A stretch of 64,000 bases of DNA from the NCBI GenBank assembly GCA_003116975.1, contig BGKB01000155.1:62001-126000 (forward strand). Direction: 5' to 3'. Source of the DNA: Aurantiochytrium sp. KH105 (lineage: Eukaryota; Sar; Bigyra; Thraustochytrida; Thraustochytriidae). The notes beneath the pieces were generated by a model, which was given only the letters and a program-made list of their open reading frames with translations, searched no databases and was not told where the DNA came from. This document shows positions 9,041-20,120 of the stretch, in pieces (positions within the stretch are counted from its first letter, which is position 1; every line of letters starts with the position of its first letter). The translations under genes were made by a program, and so were the position numbers.

Positions 9041-12000
9041 TTATTCGTTCGCTCCTGCTGCTGCTGCCGCGGACGGCACGGCAGAAACGACCGTGTCGTG
9101 CGAGACATCAGCAGGAAGCTCCCACATGGTCTCGCCCGAAACTGTGTCATAATAGTACGGAAGCTGGTGCTCCTCGTCAAAGTGCTCCACGAAACGAGAA
9201 TCGGGAAAGGTCGCGTCTCCCTGCGATTGGTCAGCAGCGGTCACCGAGGTCACCGCCACGGAGGTGGCCGCGGAGCTAATCGTCTCGCGATCGGGACGCT
9301 GCTGTAGATAGGCAATGCGGACGTGGCGGAACATGGCCCAGGCGTCATTGTCCGGATCGTAGATTTGAATGTTCATTTCATCGTCCTTGAAATAGAGCCA
9401 GATGTGCTCGGGATTAAACGAGGCCGCAACGAATTCGTAAAAGTCGACGCGGTGCTTCTGCTTTTTTCGGTTGTATGCGACGACGATCCCCTCGCGCCAC
9501 GACTGCAGCGAAATGTCAAAGACACGAACAAAGTGGCCCACGAGAGACTGCTCAAAGGCATCCTCGACGAACTTGTCCAGCGAGCGCATGTTTCGGCTTG
9601 GAGAAAAGTAGAAAATCCGCTGCGCCTCGGGGTCCCAGTGCTCCTGCCAGTCGTCGTCCTCGTCGCTCTCGATATAGCCGCCAAGCTCTCTCAATTGGTC
9701 CTCCTCAGACGCGGAGTCGCGCTCGAGACCAAGCTGTCGCAGGTACTTGCGTCGTTCGACTTGAGTGCCAGAGCGAGCGTGCGCCGCATCGCTGCGCGCT
9801 TTGACGGCCTCGCGGACCATCTGAAAACGTAATTTGCGCCACACGGGCACTTGGAGACCGCGAAAGATTGCCTGTAGGTAGGTTGCCGCGCGCGAACGCC
9901 GTTCAAAGGCTTCTCTGCGTCGCAGGTATTCGAGTCTGCCCAGGTATCCACGACGCAGACGCTGAATATGACACGCAGCTGCACGAAGACGCGCCATTTC
10001 CTTGGCGTGGTCCCGCAGTCGATCGCGGTAGATTCTGCGGCCGATGACTCCGCGAGCAATGCGCTGGATGGCCGTTGCAGCGCGAATTTGCTTTGCGTAC
10101 TTGCGCTTGAAGCGCTGCATGAGCCGCGCAGCGCGCAGACGCGCCAGTTTGCTGCGTACAAGTGCCTGGATACGGATACTGGCAAGACGCATGTCATGCG
10201 AGCGTTGGTACAATTCCTCGCGACGCGCAGCATTGAGAACGTTGGAAATGCGCCTACGCACGACGGCCTGAATGCGCACGACCGCAGCGCTTCGGGCCTC
10301 CTCGAGACGATCCTCGGCGAGCTGAGCAATGACAGCGACGACTTCAGGATTCGCGACACGAACCTTGGCTCCACGATAGGCGGCCTGCAGCTTGACGGCA
10401 TAGCGCGAATTCTGCAGCTCCCAATCCCGATGTGCTTTACGCACGGCGCGGACAAGCCTGGCCGCGCGACCGCGCCAGATGCGCTGAACGAGAAGAGCGG
10501 CCCTGGCACGAGCACGACGGAGCCACATTCGCATGTACACGCCTCGTCCAAAGCAACCTCGGATCCAGCGCTGAAGTCGCATGGCTGCCTCTGTCTCAAG
10601 ACGAGCGCGCGCCTCGCGTCGAAGTCGTAGGCGAGTCCCATGCGCTCGGATCGCTGCAGAAATTCGACACGAGGCGTCGTCCTGAACAATTTGCAGCTGC
10701 GCGGAGAGCTTGAGTCGCACGGCGCGCGCGCGAGGTTTAAAGCCAGTGTAGCTTTTGGCGAGCTCTACGAATTGAAGCCCTCGCAACATTTGCGCCAAAC
10801 CTTCCTGCGAGATAAGTTCGCACCCGGTGACGTTGAGGATCTGAAGGGCTTTGTTGTTGCGAACCACAAAGTAGATGCCCATCTCGGAAATCTCGATGCA
10901 TCCTGCGATATTGAGTGCCTGGAGTTTTGTAAGTTTCGCGCAGAGGGCCTCGAGACCGCTGTCGGTAAGACGAGCGCAGCGGGCCAGATTGATGGATCTC
11001 AAATTGATACAGCGCATCCCGAGAGCTCGCAGACCAGCATCGCCAATCTGCACGCAGGCAGCAAGATGCAAGACACGAAGATGACGGCAGCCGGCGGCAA
11101 GACCGGCCACACCGCGATCCGTGACCTGTGGGCACCGCGATAAGTTTAGATATTGCAGACGAGGACATGCCCGGCCCAGAGCAATGATGCCCTTGTCGCG
11201 AATTCCGGCGCAGCCTTCAGCGCTGAGACTCTTGAGCACGGCGCACGCGCTGCTGGCAGCGCCAGATGCCCCAGCAAGCCAAAGCAGGGCATCTTCGGTC
11301 ATTTTCGGACATTCCGAGATGTCGAGAGTCGTGAGCGAGCGGTGTGTGCCCACGGCCACGGCGCGCATGGCACCATTCGTGAGACGTGGACATCTGCGGA
11401 AAATGAGATGGGTCAGACAAAAGAAGCGTGCCGTGAGCATGGCGACCATTTCGTCGTCAATAGGGGTGTCCGAAAGGTCGATTTGAAGTAGTCGTTCTCC
11501 GAATCCAAGCGCGACTGCCCGCAGTCCCGCGACGGAGACGCGCTGCCATCCAGCCAGGTTGAGTGATACCACGCGAGGACACATGCTTCCTAGTTCCCAA
11601 AGCATTTGATCGTTTGCTTGTGCCATGTGCTCGCGCAAGTCGAGCTCGTTTGCATTGGTCTGACCAACAGCAATGCCTTCATAAATTTTGCGCGTTTGGC
11701 GCTGGCTTGTTTCGCGTGCTCGTGCCCTCTCCGCGGGCGTCATGTACACTGAGCTTGCAGCAAGGCTCGCCTGAAACTCGTTGCGCTCATCGGCTTCGCT
11801 GCGCTCAAACCCTGGGTCTCCGGGCCTTGCAACACGCTTGCGTCGCTGTCTCTTGCGCCCTGCAGCCGTCGGCGAGAGGCTGGACCTTTTTGGCGAAAAG
11901 ACTCGTGACTTGGACGAGGGAGAGAGCCCAAGCACGAGCGAGTCGAAAGCCTCAACCTCGCTCACATCCAGTTCGGACCTCGCTAGGTGCACTGCGAGTT

Positions 12001-12055
12001 CTCGTGCACGCCGGTCCTGCGGTCGTTGCGCTCTTTCGCTCGCGGCCAGCTCCAT
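9041..12055 (-). CDS. LRR (AMN1/F-box-LRR type) - IQ motif - WW domain protein
   Basis: About 1004 residues from the first in-frame ATG at 12055; the frame is open some 100 bases further upstream but without ATG. Roughly residues 150-430 are cysteine-containing leucine-rich repeats (e.g. LQYLNLSRCPQVTDRGV, LRSINLARCARLTDSGL), the AMN1/FBXL type, but no F-box is visible. Residues about 480-790 carry repeated IQ motifs (LQRWIRGCFGR, VQRIWRGRAAR, IQRIARGVIGRR), expected to bind calmodulin. The C-terminus holds a WW-like segment (WQEHWDPEAQRIFYF) and a second, clearer WW domain (YYYDTVSGETMWELP) with a linker module between them. This mix resembles cilium/flagellum or cytoskeletal scaffold proteins of protists; that role is inference. 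No catalytic domain. Confidence 0.88.
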   Translation of the reverse strand: MELAASERAQRPQDRRARELAVHLARSELDVSEVEAFDSLVLGLSPSSKSRVFSPKRSSLSPTAAGRKRQRRKRVARPGDPGFERSEADERNEFQASLAASSVYMTPAERARARETSQRQTRKIYEGIAVGQTNANELDLREHMAQANDQMLWELGSMCPRVVSLNLAGWQRVSVAGLRAVALGFGERLLQIDLSDTPIDDEMVAMLTARFFCLTHLIFRRCPRLTNGAMRAVAVGTHRSLTTLDISECPKMTEDALLWLAGASGAASSACAVLKSLSAEGCAGIRDKGIIALGRACPRLQYLNLSRCPQVTDRGVAGLAAGCRHLRVLHLAACVQIGDAGLRALGMRCINLRSINLARCARLTDSGLEALCAKLTKLQALNIAGCIEISEMGIYFVVRNNKALQILNVTGCELISQEGLAQMLRGLQFVELAKSYTGFKPRARAVRLKLSAQLQIVQDDASCRISAAIRAHGTRLRLRREARARLETEAAMRLQRWIRGCFGRGVYMRMWLRRARARAALLVQRIWRGRAARLVRAVRKAHRDWELQNSRYAVKLQAAYRGAKVRVANPEVVAVIAQLAEDRLEEARSAAVVRIQAVVRRRISNVLNAARREELYQRSHDMRLASIRIQALVRSKLARLRAARLMQRFKRKYAKQIRAATAIQRIARGVIGRRIYRDRLRDHAKEMARLRAAACHIQRLRRGYLGRLEYLRRREAFERRSRAATYLQAIFRGLQVPVWRKLRFQMVREAVKARSDAAHARSGTQVERRKYLRQLGLERDSASEEDQLRELGGYIESDEDDDWQEHWDPEAQRIFYFSPSRNMRSLDKFVEDAFEQSLVGHFVRVFDISLQSWREGIVVAYNRKKQKHRVDFYEFVAASFNPEHIWLYFKDDEMNIQIYDPDNDAWAMFRHVRIAYLQQRPDRETISSAATSVAVTSVTAADQSQGDATFPDSRFVEHFDEEHQLPYYYDTVSGETMWELPADVSHDTVVSAVPSAAAAAGANE

Positions 12056-13730
12056 TGGCCCGCCGCCAGCGGCGTGACTCTTGCGAGTTCGTCTTTTTCT
12101 GATGCGCTCGCGCCATGAAGGCAAGGCACCGTGAAGTGACCATGTTGTTCGAAGTTCAACTTTCTATGCATCGTAACGGCTATCGGCGGTCAGTCAACTG
12201 GACCAATTTCTCTGGTATGATGATGCCATTATGCTTGGGAAGGACATGGGGAACAGCACCATGCACGCGCCTCAAAGCGTTTAGGTAAGATGATATTGAC
12301 CAGTGTTGCGCCGAAAGACAAGTTTTTCTGTGCGGAGGCAGCAAGCTGCAATGCTAATCTCAGTGGCTTTTGAAGAATAAGCAGCAGATCTGCTGCTGAT
12401 CCATTCACTCATTCTCGTGACCGTGCGTGGTACGGGAAGCGAAAGGAACTTATACATCAAGTTGGTTCGTCCGTTTGCAAGGCGAAATGCTTTCTCTGCC
12501 TTGCTGTTGCTCATTCAATTGACCATGGTGGGATAGCCTGAGGTTAGTGGTGCCGCCTCTTCTCCACAGACATACTCTTGCCGACTTTGTCCCCTCACCC
12601 GATAGCTTCCCCACTACCACCTCCGCTACTGAGGAAAAAATAACATTCATCAGTGCCAGTCGCAGCCCTCCTATGTCACTGCACCATTTCTCCTTCTCAC
12701 AACTCTTCTTCCACCTTTTCCCCACGAAAAACCGTCACCTCCTTCTCCTCTGTCCGTCTAGTGTAGTCTGCAGCATCCAGCTGCGGAAATCTTTTAGCAT
12801 ACTACTTATATCTATATTATCAATTTCTACCCCACAGCAATGTTTATTTCCTTTCACTCTCCACTGGCAGCCCTGGGCCAGGGTCGGCGGCCTCGCTCAA
12901 TCACCCAACAACCCAACCACCACGCCCTCCCGCGCGTCCGCTCCTCGCACGCGAGACGCAGCCGCGACCGGCAGAGGCAGGCGGGCACGCAGGGCGGCAG
13001 GCGCGCGGGCAGGCTCGCGCGCGGCGGCCGGCAGACAGGCGGGCAGGCCGGCCGACGGAGGCTCGCCTCGGCTGCGGCGCGAAGCCGCTCTCGGCAGCGA
13101 CAGTTAGGCTGGCGGTCGTTAGGTTGGCGGCCGGTTTGCGGCGGTTTGCGCGTTTGCGCGCAAGTGGGGTATCGGCGGATACTGACTTGCGCGGGCGCGG
13201 AAGCTCGACTTGCGCGCGGCAAGGCAAGGCAAGCAAGGCAAGCAAGGCAAGGCCGGGCCGGCGCGGCTCGAGGCAGAAGACCAAGTCCGCCGCGCACGCG
13301 CGAGCTCGCGCGAGCCCTCGCCCGCGACGCGCGCGCGCCGACCCGCGCCCGCGAAATCCCGCGACGGCCCGCGCCGCGCCCGCGCCGCGCGGCCTCGAGG
13401 CAGGCTCGGACGGACGCCGGAGGCGGCGTGAGCGACGCCGCGACGCTACATCGGCCCGTCGAAAAGCGGGGCCGCGCTCCGGCCGCTGCTTGCCGTTGTC
13501 GCCGCCGCTGCACGCGCGCGCACGCGCGAGGAGAGGGACAAGGAGAGGTTGGATCGGAGGAGGACCGCACGCGTCTGCGCTACGACTGCAGCGTGTTTCG
13601 ATCTCTCGGACGGAGAGAGAGAGAGCGAGCTAGCTGCACACGTGAGTAAGTGCAACGGCAAGGTCTTCGAAGCCGCCGGGCCGCAGAAACGAAGTTCCCT
13701 TCGCGCTACCGCTCGAAGCGAGCTAGCAGC
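12056..13730. other. Intergenic: divergent promoter region between the LRR-IQ-WW and Myb-CXC genes
   Basis: About 1.7 kb with no supported protein. The left half (12,160-12,880) has ordinary composition with CT-rich stretches; the right half (12,940-13,640) is extremely GC-rich with imperfect repeats (GCAAGGCAAG at 13,220-13,255; GCGCGCGC tracts; GAGAGA at 13,610-13,630). A GTGAGTAAG string at 13,642-13,650 could be a 5'-UTR splice donor for the Myb gene. Long GC-driven open frames on both strands look spurious. Confidence 0.55.
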
Positions 13731-16700
13731 ATGACGTCCGAGGATGAGTGGGTCGACCGCAGAGACCGCCAGAATAGTCTTAGTCTCTCGCAGCTGAGCG
13801 AAGTGGCGTCGCAGACGCCACCTCTTGTCACGAGCAGCTCGTCTGTGAGACTCAAGAACGATGGCCTCTCCCCCTTTCTCACCACAGCAGCAGCTTTTGC
13901 AGCAAGTTCGCCGTACTACGACTCTGGCACGCCTGCGTCGCCCCTTTCGGCGATTCGGCATGGGTTCCCGCGCTCTAGCTCGAATCTCCGGCGCAACCTC
14001 GCCGACTCAAACGCCCTTCGCTATGGAATGGATGATCAACCCGAGACTCGCGAGTCCTCGCACGGTGAGGGTGAAGATGACGAAGAGTTTACCCGCAGCG
14101 TGGAGAACGGGAGCCACGAGCAGAGCAGAAGCGGTGGTCGCCGTTCAAGCGGACGTCAGCGCCGTGGCACGGGCGAGGATGCCGACGACGGCGATGCTGA
14201 CGGCGAGACACCAGGAGGAAGTCGCCAGTGGAAAAAAGCTAAGATCCAGCGCGGGTCCGCCTCCTCCGGTAACAACCGCAGCTCGTCGAACCGCGTCAAG
14301 GGCGCCCGGTCGTCGCGTAAGTCTGCGGGCACTCGCGGTGGCAGCTACGACCGGGCATCAAACGGAAATGGAGGAGCCAATGGCGCCGCCCCCGCAGGCT
14401 CGCGGTCGGCGCCCCCCAAAACGAAGGCCCTCAAAGCTGTGGTTACGGGTCTCACGGAGACGGGCAAGATCCGCTCTCAACACCGTGGCGCATGGACCGC
14501 GGAAGAGGACGAGGAGCTCATCAAACTTGTGAAACGTAGCGGGGCTTGCGGCTGGACGCAAATCGCCCTCGATCTAGGAACGGGCCGCAATGGCCGCCAG
14601 TGTCGCGAGCGCTGGTCAAATCAGATTAACCCCGACCTTGTGCGCGCCAAATGGTGTGACGATGAGGACGAGGTGATTCTGCGGGCGCACGCCGAAATCG
14701 GTAATCGATGGGCTACAATCGCCAAGCTGCTCCCTGGTCGCACCGACAACATGGTCAAGAATCGATTCAATGGATCCTTGCTGCCCAAGCAGCTGCGCAA
14801 GGCGCGCGAGCGCGGCGAGGACGTGGATAGCATCACCAAGGGCAAGACCGCGAGTGGGGCGCGTGACAAGCGCAAGGCGACCGAGTTCTCCGCAGAGACC
14901 CTTGCTCTGGCAGAGCGACTCAAGCTCAAGGCACCTACCCGCGATGCCCCTGCATCGAAACCCTCGACGCGCGGCAAAGTCGTCAATCGGAACCGCCGTC
15001 CGGGCTCGCCAGACACCGAGCCTACCGCAGATCTTCACAGCAGCGACAAAAACAGCGACGACGAGGAAGGCAGTACCGGGTCCGGCGCGCCGGCGCGGGG
15101 AGGCACCGGTGCCTCACGCTCGGGACGAAAAGCTTCGCTCGCATCCTCTGGCGCTCAGCCCGAGACCTCAACAACGGCTTCCACGACATCATCGCAATCA
15201 ACAGGCTCGACGACGTCGTCATCTGCAAGGTCTGCTGGCAAAGGAACCTCGCGGCCATCGTCAGCGACGACGACGACACAGGCGCCCTTGAGCGGAAACA
15301 AGTCCGGACGCGCCGCACCCAAGTCAGCTCGCTCTGCGCCGAAGCCCTCGCGGCCGACGACGACGAGCGGCAAACGTGGTGTCAAACGACGCGCAGGCAA
15401 GCAACGGTCCGAGAGCAACAGCTCGGATGAGGTAAACGATGTCATGGCCAAGGCTGAGCGAACGACAAACGTCACGCAGCAGCTAATCGAGCAGGCGAAG
15501 CGATTCGGCGACCCGCGTACCCTAGGAGGGACCACGCTCGGGTCTCCCGACCGCTTTATGGATTGGTTTCCCAAGGGAAGCCCAGCCAGCCTCATGCTTG
15601 CAACACCGCAACCTGCGTACGCCTATGATGCCAACGGAGACATCGACGTGGGCGCCAGTAGTCGGGAGCTCTTCAAATCCGAGCGTCCGGCTGGCGGCGG
15701 GCTCGACTCAAACTTTGATCTTTCGGGCGCTGGTGCAGACGGCTACACTGCGTCCCCAATCCGCCACTTGTTTGGCATGTCGCCGCTGCCTCGGAATCTT
15801 GACAGCCCCGCGGATCTTCGTCGAGGCGATGGGCTTTCTGGAAAACAGCGTGTGTTTGAAGGCATTTCAAGTGGATTTAGCGACATCCTCAACGGAGATA
15901 GCATCAAGAAGCGCCGCCTCAATCTTTTGCAACAGAGCCCTGCCGCAGACGATCCGCTGAGCCGCATCACGCTGAACACGCCCCGTGGTGGCATGCATCG
16001 GTTCATGGCCTCTACGCCCATGACAGTGTCTTCAGATTTTGGTGCCGATTCAATTCTTGGCGGGAGCGTTGTGAAACACAATGAAGTCATTATGCAGCAA
16101 CTTGCAGCGCTCAGCACGGGGAAGCGTAATTTGGACGGGACCGAGATGCAGGGTCTGCGCGACCCGTCGAACGTTCGGCGATCTCTCGAAGACGATGTAT
16201 CCCCGTCTGCATCGCCCGTGCCTGGCGGTCTTAATGGGCGCGCCGGGGCCTTGGCAAAGCTTCGCGAGTCTGCGTTGACGCGGCCGGAGCAGCAGCAGCA
16301 GCAATCGTCGTCCTCTAGTGCTGCCACTGTCACGTCGGGTGAAAACTGCAACGGGCAGGTAAACAAGGCAGAGAGTCATCGCTTTCTTAAGACGACCAAG
16401 GCGGGCTCGGGTCTCGATGTAGCGGCATCCTTTGTGGCAACGCCTGCAGACTCGGACGATGCCAAAAAAAAAAGCTCGGGGGTCTTGATCCTGACAGTGA
16501 GGCCGCTCGCGTAGCGGGCAACGCTCTGGGTCCAGAGGAGGACTTTGTCGACAATGGCAAGCGGCAAGGCGGCAGCAGCACGAGCAGCACGGGTGGCGGG
16601 CCGGCCACGGACGATGCCGAGGCTCCGGAATTGTGCTCGCGGTCTTCGAGCTCGAGCCCGGATCCGACTGCAATTCAGCAGTCGGTAGTGCACACCGGCA

Positions 16701-17263
16701 AGGACATTTGGGACATTTCCGATACGCCCTGCAAGTGCCGGCGGTCAAAGTGCCTCAAGCTGTACTGCACGTGTTTTGCGAGCGAGATGCATTGCGGCTC
16801 AAACTGTCAATGCATGGAGTGCTGCAACCAAAAGGATAATGTCATGTGGCTCAAGGCAGCACAGTTGGCTGTGGAGAAGAAGCTTTCCTCGGATCCCCCG
16901 CGTCAGTGTCGCTGCCGCAACTCGCAGTGCTTGAAAAAGTATTGCGACTGCTTTCGCGCAGGCGTGAAGTGTGGCCCGATGTGCAAGTGCTGCGACTGTC
17001 AGAACACCTCGGCTCCTGCCACGAATCAGGCTCACGGCGTGCGGGATCGCGTCGACACGTCATCGCTCGAGTCGGCCTGCACAGAAGACTCGAATAGCCG
17101 CGAGGCGCTCGAGATTTTCCGTCAGGATCAGGAAATGCGGCAGCGGCAGCAGGAGCAGGATTGCCAGCAGCAGCAGCAGCAGCAGCAGCAGGAAAAGGGG
17201 GCACCCCAAAAGATGGACGGGGGCGATCGGGTGGTTGAGGACCGATCAGTGGCGGCCATGTAA
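13731..17263 (+). CDS. R2R3-Myb and two-module CXC (LIN54/TSO1-type) DNA-binding protein, joined across an A10 frame break
   Basis: ATG at 13,731. Residues about 250-355 are a two-repeat Myb domain (GAWTAEEDEELIKLVKRSG, NGRQCRERWSNQINP, LPGRTDNMVKNRFN) with the expected tryptophans. A Ser/Thr/basic-rich region runs to about residue 910. At 16,464-16,473 there are ten A; in the starting frame translation ends at 16,514. A -1 slip in this run continues without a stop to 17,263, giving about 1,177 residues whose C-terminal part has two CXC modules (CKCRRSKCLKLYCTCF and CRCRNSQCLKKYCDCF) with the conserved DNA-contacting Tyr, then polyglutamine. The downstream frame has no ATG before its CXC domain, so it cannot stand alone. 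Options are transcriptional slippage, programmed -1 frameshifting, an unseen intron, or a homopolymer error. Likely a nuclear cell-cycle regulator. Confidence 0.82.
17169..17192. repeat. CAG microsatellite at the C-terminus of the Myb-CXC gene
   Basis: Eight or so CAG triplets encode a polyglutamine run downstream of the CXC modules. Confidence 0.85.
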
Positions 17264-18070
17264 GGAATAGCACCGGCCGGCCGGCCGGCCGGCCCGCCGG
17301 CCATCCATCCAGATTGGGCTGCGAGAAATACGCACGCCTGATCGATCGATCGATCGATCTATCTATCATGAAAACCACCAAGACGACACAACCACTCTGC
17401 ACCTGAGTGAACCAGCGTGGACGTGCGCAGACTCTTTTCGTCTTGAATGACGAAATACCTGACCGGGGCAGGATATATATTCTTACATATAAAGACTTGT
17501 CCCGTTCCTACGGCAATTGACTGACTGACTGACCTCAACCGAAAGGGAGCAAGTTCTTCTTCTCCATCCATTACACATCCGATATGTGCCGATGACAACG
17601 AAACGTTAGCTGCAGCAGCAATAACATCATCCTCTGAGGAATTTATCGTATCGCATCACATCACTTCACATCACACCACATTTCAAAATATCACATTGCA
17701 TCAATAATTTTTCCCATCGTTGACTCCATTGTTTCTTCCTTCCGTTCATATTATCCATCGTTGCTTCGATTCTGCGCTTAAAAAACTCTAGTAGTGTACA
17801 TCTTCTGGCAGATGGAATGCATTGCAAGAAGCGCATTCGTTGCTCGCGAACCGCACTCGCTTCGTCTTTGAAATCCTTTATGACAGGTTTCGTTGACCAG
17901 CTCAGAGAATGCAGAAAGGAACTGGCGACGCTTCTCATTTCGCTGCGGAAAAAGAAACATCAAAAGGAAGAAGAGAGAGAAAAAAAAAAAAAAAGAGGAT
18001 GTACACAGATCTACGGACCACAGACTAAGAGCTAACACGCACAGGAGAGGCAAGACGATTGACGCATTCT
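17264..18070. other. Intergenic: 3' flanks of the convergent Myb-CXC and unknown-protein genes, with simple repeats
   Basis: No gene seen. Contains a (CCGG)n self-complementary tract at 17,274-17,303, a (GATC)n tract at 17,341-17,365, a CATCACATCACTTCACATC-type imperfect repeat at 17,643-17,700, and a poly-A run at 17,980-17,995. Confidence 0.6.
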
Positions 18071-18856
18071 TTACCAAGTCTGCCATGGAGCAGGCTCTTG
18101 AACGTTAATAAGAAGAAATTGCTTGCCAGTTTGACGCGTCTGCTTGGCGTAAAAGAAGGCCTTGGGTCCTTTGGCGCCGACCTCTGGTCCTTGCTCTGCC
18201 GTACATTTCAGCACCTGGGCTCGTACCTCGGCAAAGCCCGGCATATCCGGGTGAAGAAAGGTCTGCTTGCGACGGTCCTTATCATACAAGAGCATGGGCG
18301 AGTCTTCTGGTGCGCCAATGGCAACCTGGACCTTGCAAATCATTGCCCCAGGAACAGCGGCTGTGGCACTCGGGTCGTCCCGCTTCGCCACATCGCGTCT
18401 CAATTTGATGACAGCTTGGTGCATCTTGGTGCCGGAGCGGTCGCCTGGGACGCCCAGTTCCACGGGAAGCCAGCGTCCCCCTTCCGGCTCAGTCCCTTGA
18501 TTCTCGTTCTGTGTTTGGGCATCCGGAGGCAATTTAGCATGCACGTGAGGCTTTGACGCGTCGCCGACAGTGTACATTTGGATGACGCCAGCCTTGCGAT
18601 TATCCTCTTCGAGCTGGCTGCTGAGCAAGCCGTGCTTTTTCATGATTTTGCGTAGTTTTTGCTGGTTGAGTTTTTCGTAGACGCCGCCAAGAGCTTGGAT
18701 TTCTCGATGAATTCGCGCGGTTCCATACTCGGGATGCTGGAACTTGAGACCTTTGATGTGCACCAAGAGCTCCTCCATGTCAAGGCCACCTTCTGAGCTC
18801 GTCGCGGTTGTCGCCGCGGGCTTTGTATCTTCCTGACCACTTGTAGCCTCCGCCAT
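18071..18856 (-). CDS. Unknown protein with a helix-turn-helix-like N-terminal segment
   Basis: Intact 261-residue frame with ATG at 18,856. Not recognised as a named family. Residues about 30-75 (HPEYGTARIHREIQALGG...LRKIMKKHGLL) follow the pattern of the small HTH segment seen in IS3-type transposases and related proteins (YG-R-I--E-...V-R-M---GL). No integrase core or other catalytic motif follows, so it is not called a transposase. The rest is mixed alpha/beta with no membrane span or signal peptide and ends PAPWQTW. ATG context, full-length openness and ordinary amino-acid composition support a real gene. It is divergent from the eS19 gene. Confidence 0.68.
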   Translation of the reverse strand: MAEATSGQEDTKPAATTATSSEGGLDMEELLVHIKGLKFQHPEYGTARIHREIQALGGVYEKLNQQKLRKIMKKHGLLSSQLEEDNRKAGVIQMYTVGDASKPHVHAKLPPDAQTQNENQGTEPEGGRWLPVELGVPGDRSGTKMHQAVIKLRRDVAKRDDPSATAAVPGAMICKVQVAIGAPEDSPMLLYDKDRRKQTFLHPDMPGFAEVRAQVLKCTAEQGPEVGAKGPKAFFYAKQTRQTGKQFLLINVQEPAPWQTW

Positions 18857-20120
18857 CTTTCTTTTCTCCGCCCTTCTCCCTCAGTCAGCAGAGCAGGATG
18901 GACTTGGCCGGATACGGGCCGTCGAGGCGCTCAAGCCCGAGCTCTGCTCTGCTGTTTTCTGCTCGGCTCGGCTCGGGCCGGCGCCGCTTCGCTTATCTAG
19001 CGCGTATGTTCGCCGTTTGGACCGGGATCCCCTGCCTTTTTTTTTTGCGTGCTTGCTTGCTTGCTAGCTTTCACTTGCTTTTTTTCACTTGATTTTGCCA
19101 CCTTTTGCATGTCTAGGCCTATAGCTTCTCACTTCGGGCCGAGTTTATTCTACTTTGCTTTGCTTCAAGTTGCTTCCCGCTCTCGCAAGAGCTCCCTCCT
19201 TCCAGCGTCTGCGTCGTGCTTTCACGCACCCCTACACAAAGCCAAGGCGCCCCCGCAACCGCAGTCACCACGTCATCACGTCATCACCCTCCCATCCCCC
19301 CCCCGCCCACACACCCCTCGCACACCCCGTCCCCGCGCACCCCCCTCCGCGCCGCCAGCTCGAGTGGCCCAGAAAGCGCGCGGCCGCGGCGCCGCGCGCA
19401 ACCCTACCCTAGATTAGCGGCCCAAGGCGGGTGGCGCCTCAGGCTCGCATGCGTGCTTGCTTGTACGTATGTATTGTATGTATGTATGTATGTATGTATG
19501 TATGCGCGGAACAAGGAGAGCGGGAAGGGAGGGAGAGAGGCAAGGCGAGGCGGGCGGCAGCAGAACAGCTCCCCGCCAGCCCCAGTCGAGTGCAGGTACG
19601 TGGCGGAGCGCGGCGCGCGGCGGAGAGGCGCGCGCGCGGGCGCGGGCAGGAGGAGGACGGCGCAGGCCGCGAGCGCGAGGAAGCGCGAGGAAGCGCGGCG
19701 GTGGGCCCCTGCAGCGAGGACGCAGGGAGGGATGGGGAGATGATGATGGCCGGCGGCGCGCAGCCAGCCAGTCAGCCGGCGGCGAGACACGGCTTGCGAG
19801 CGAGCGAGCGCGCGCGCGCGCGGGAGGAGGAGGGGGCAGCAGGAGCGGCAGCGGAGAAGGCGAAGGAGAAGACGGAGAGGATCACGTGCGCGTGCGGAAA
19901 ATGCGCGGGGAGGACGTGTTGCCTTTTCAGACAAGAAAAGAAGCAAGGGGAGACCTTTGCTTTGCTCTTGCTCTTGCTCTTGCTTCTGCGCTGCGTGCAT
20001 AAAGTCCTCGAGAATGGATCGCGGGAAGGAGGAAAGGATTGCAGTGAAAGACAAAGACACGATGGACGAAAGAGACTAACAGCGAGATGTTTGTTACGCA
20101 CAGTAGCTCTTGTGGAAACC
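18857..20120. other. Intergenic: divergent region upstream of eS19
   Basis: About 1.26 kb. T-rich at 19,030-19,110, C-rich at 19,290-19,350, a (TATG)n microsatellite at about 19,463-19,504, then purine-rich GC-rich sequence. A GTACGTGG string after GAGTGCAG (about 19,595) and a CGCACAG at 20,096-20,102 could be donor and acceptor of a 5'-UTR intron of eS19, as is common in ribosomal-protein genes; this is inference. No separate protein is supported. Confidence 0.55.
19463..19504. repeat. (TATG)n tetranucleotide microsatellite
   Basis: About ten consecutive or near-consecutive GTAT/TATG units upstream of the eS19 gene. Confidence 0.9.

Noticed and set aside
12840-13649. Long open frames on both strands in very GC-rich sequence
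   Set aside because: Arg/Ala low-complexity translations caused by lack of stops at high GC; no conserved motif.
18071-18856. Transposase identity for the HTH-containing protein
   Set aside because: Only the short HTH-like pattern is shared; no integrase core, terminal repeats or target-site duplication seen.
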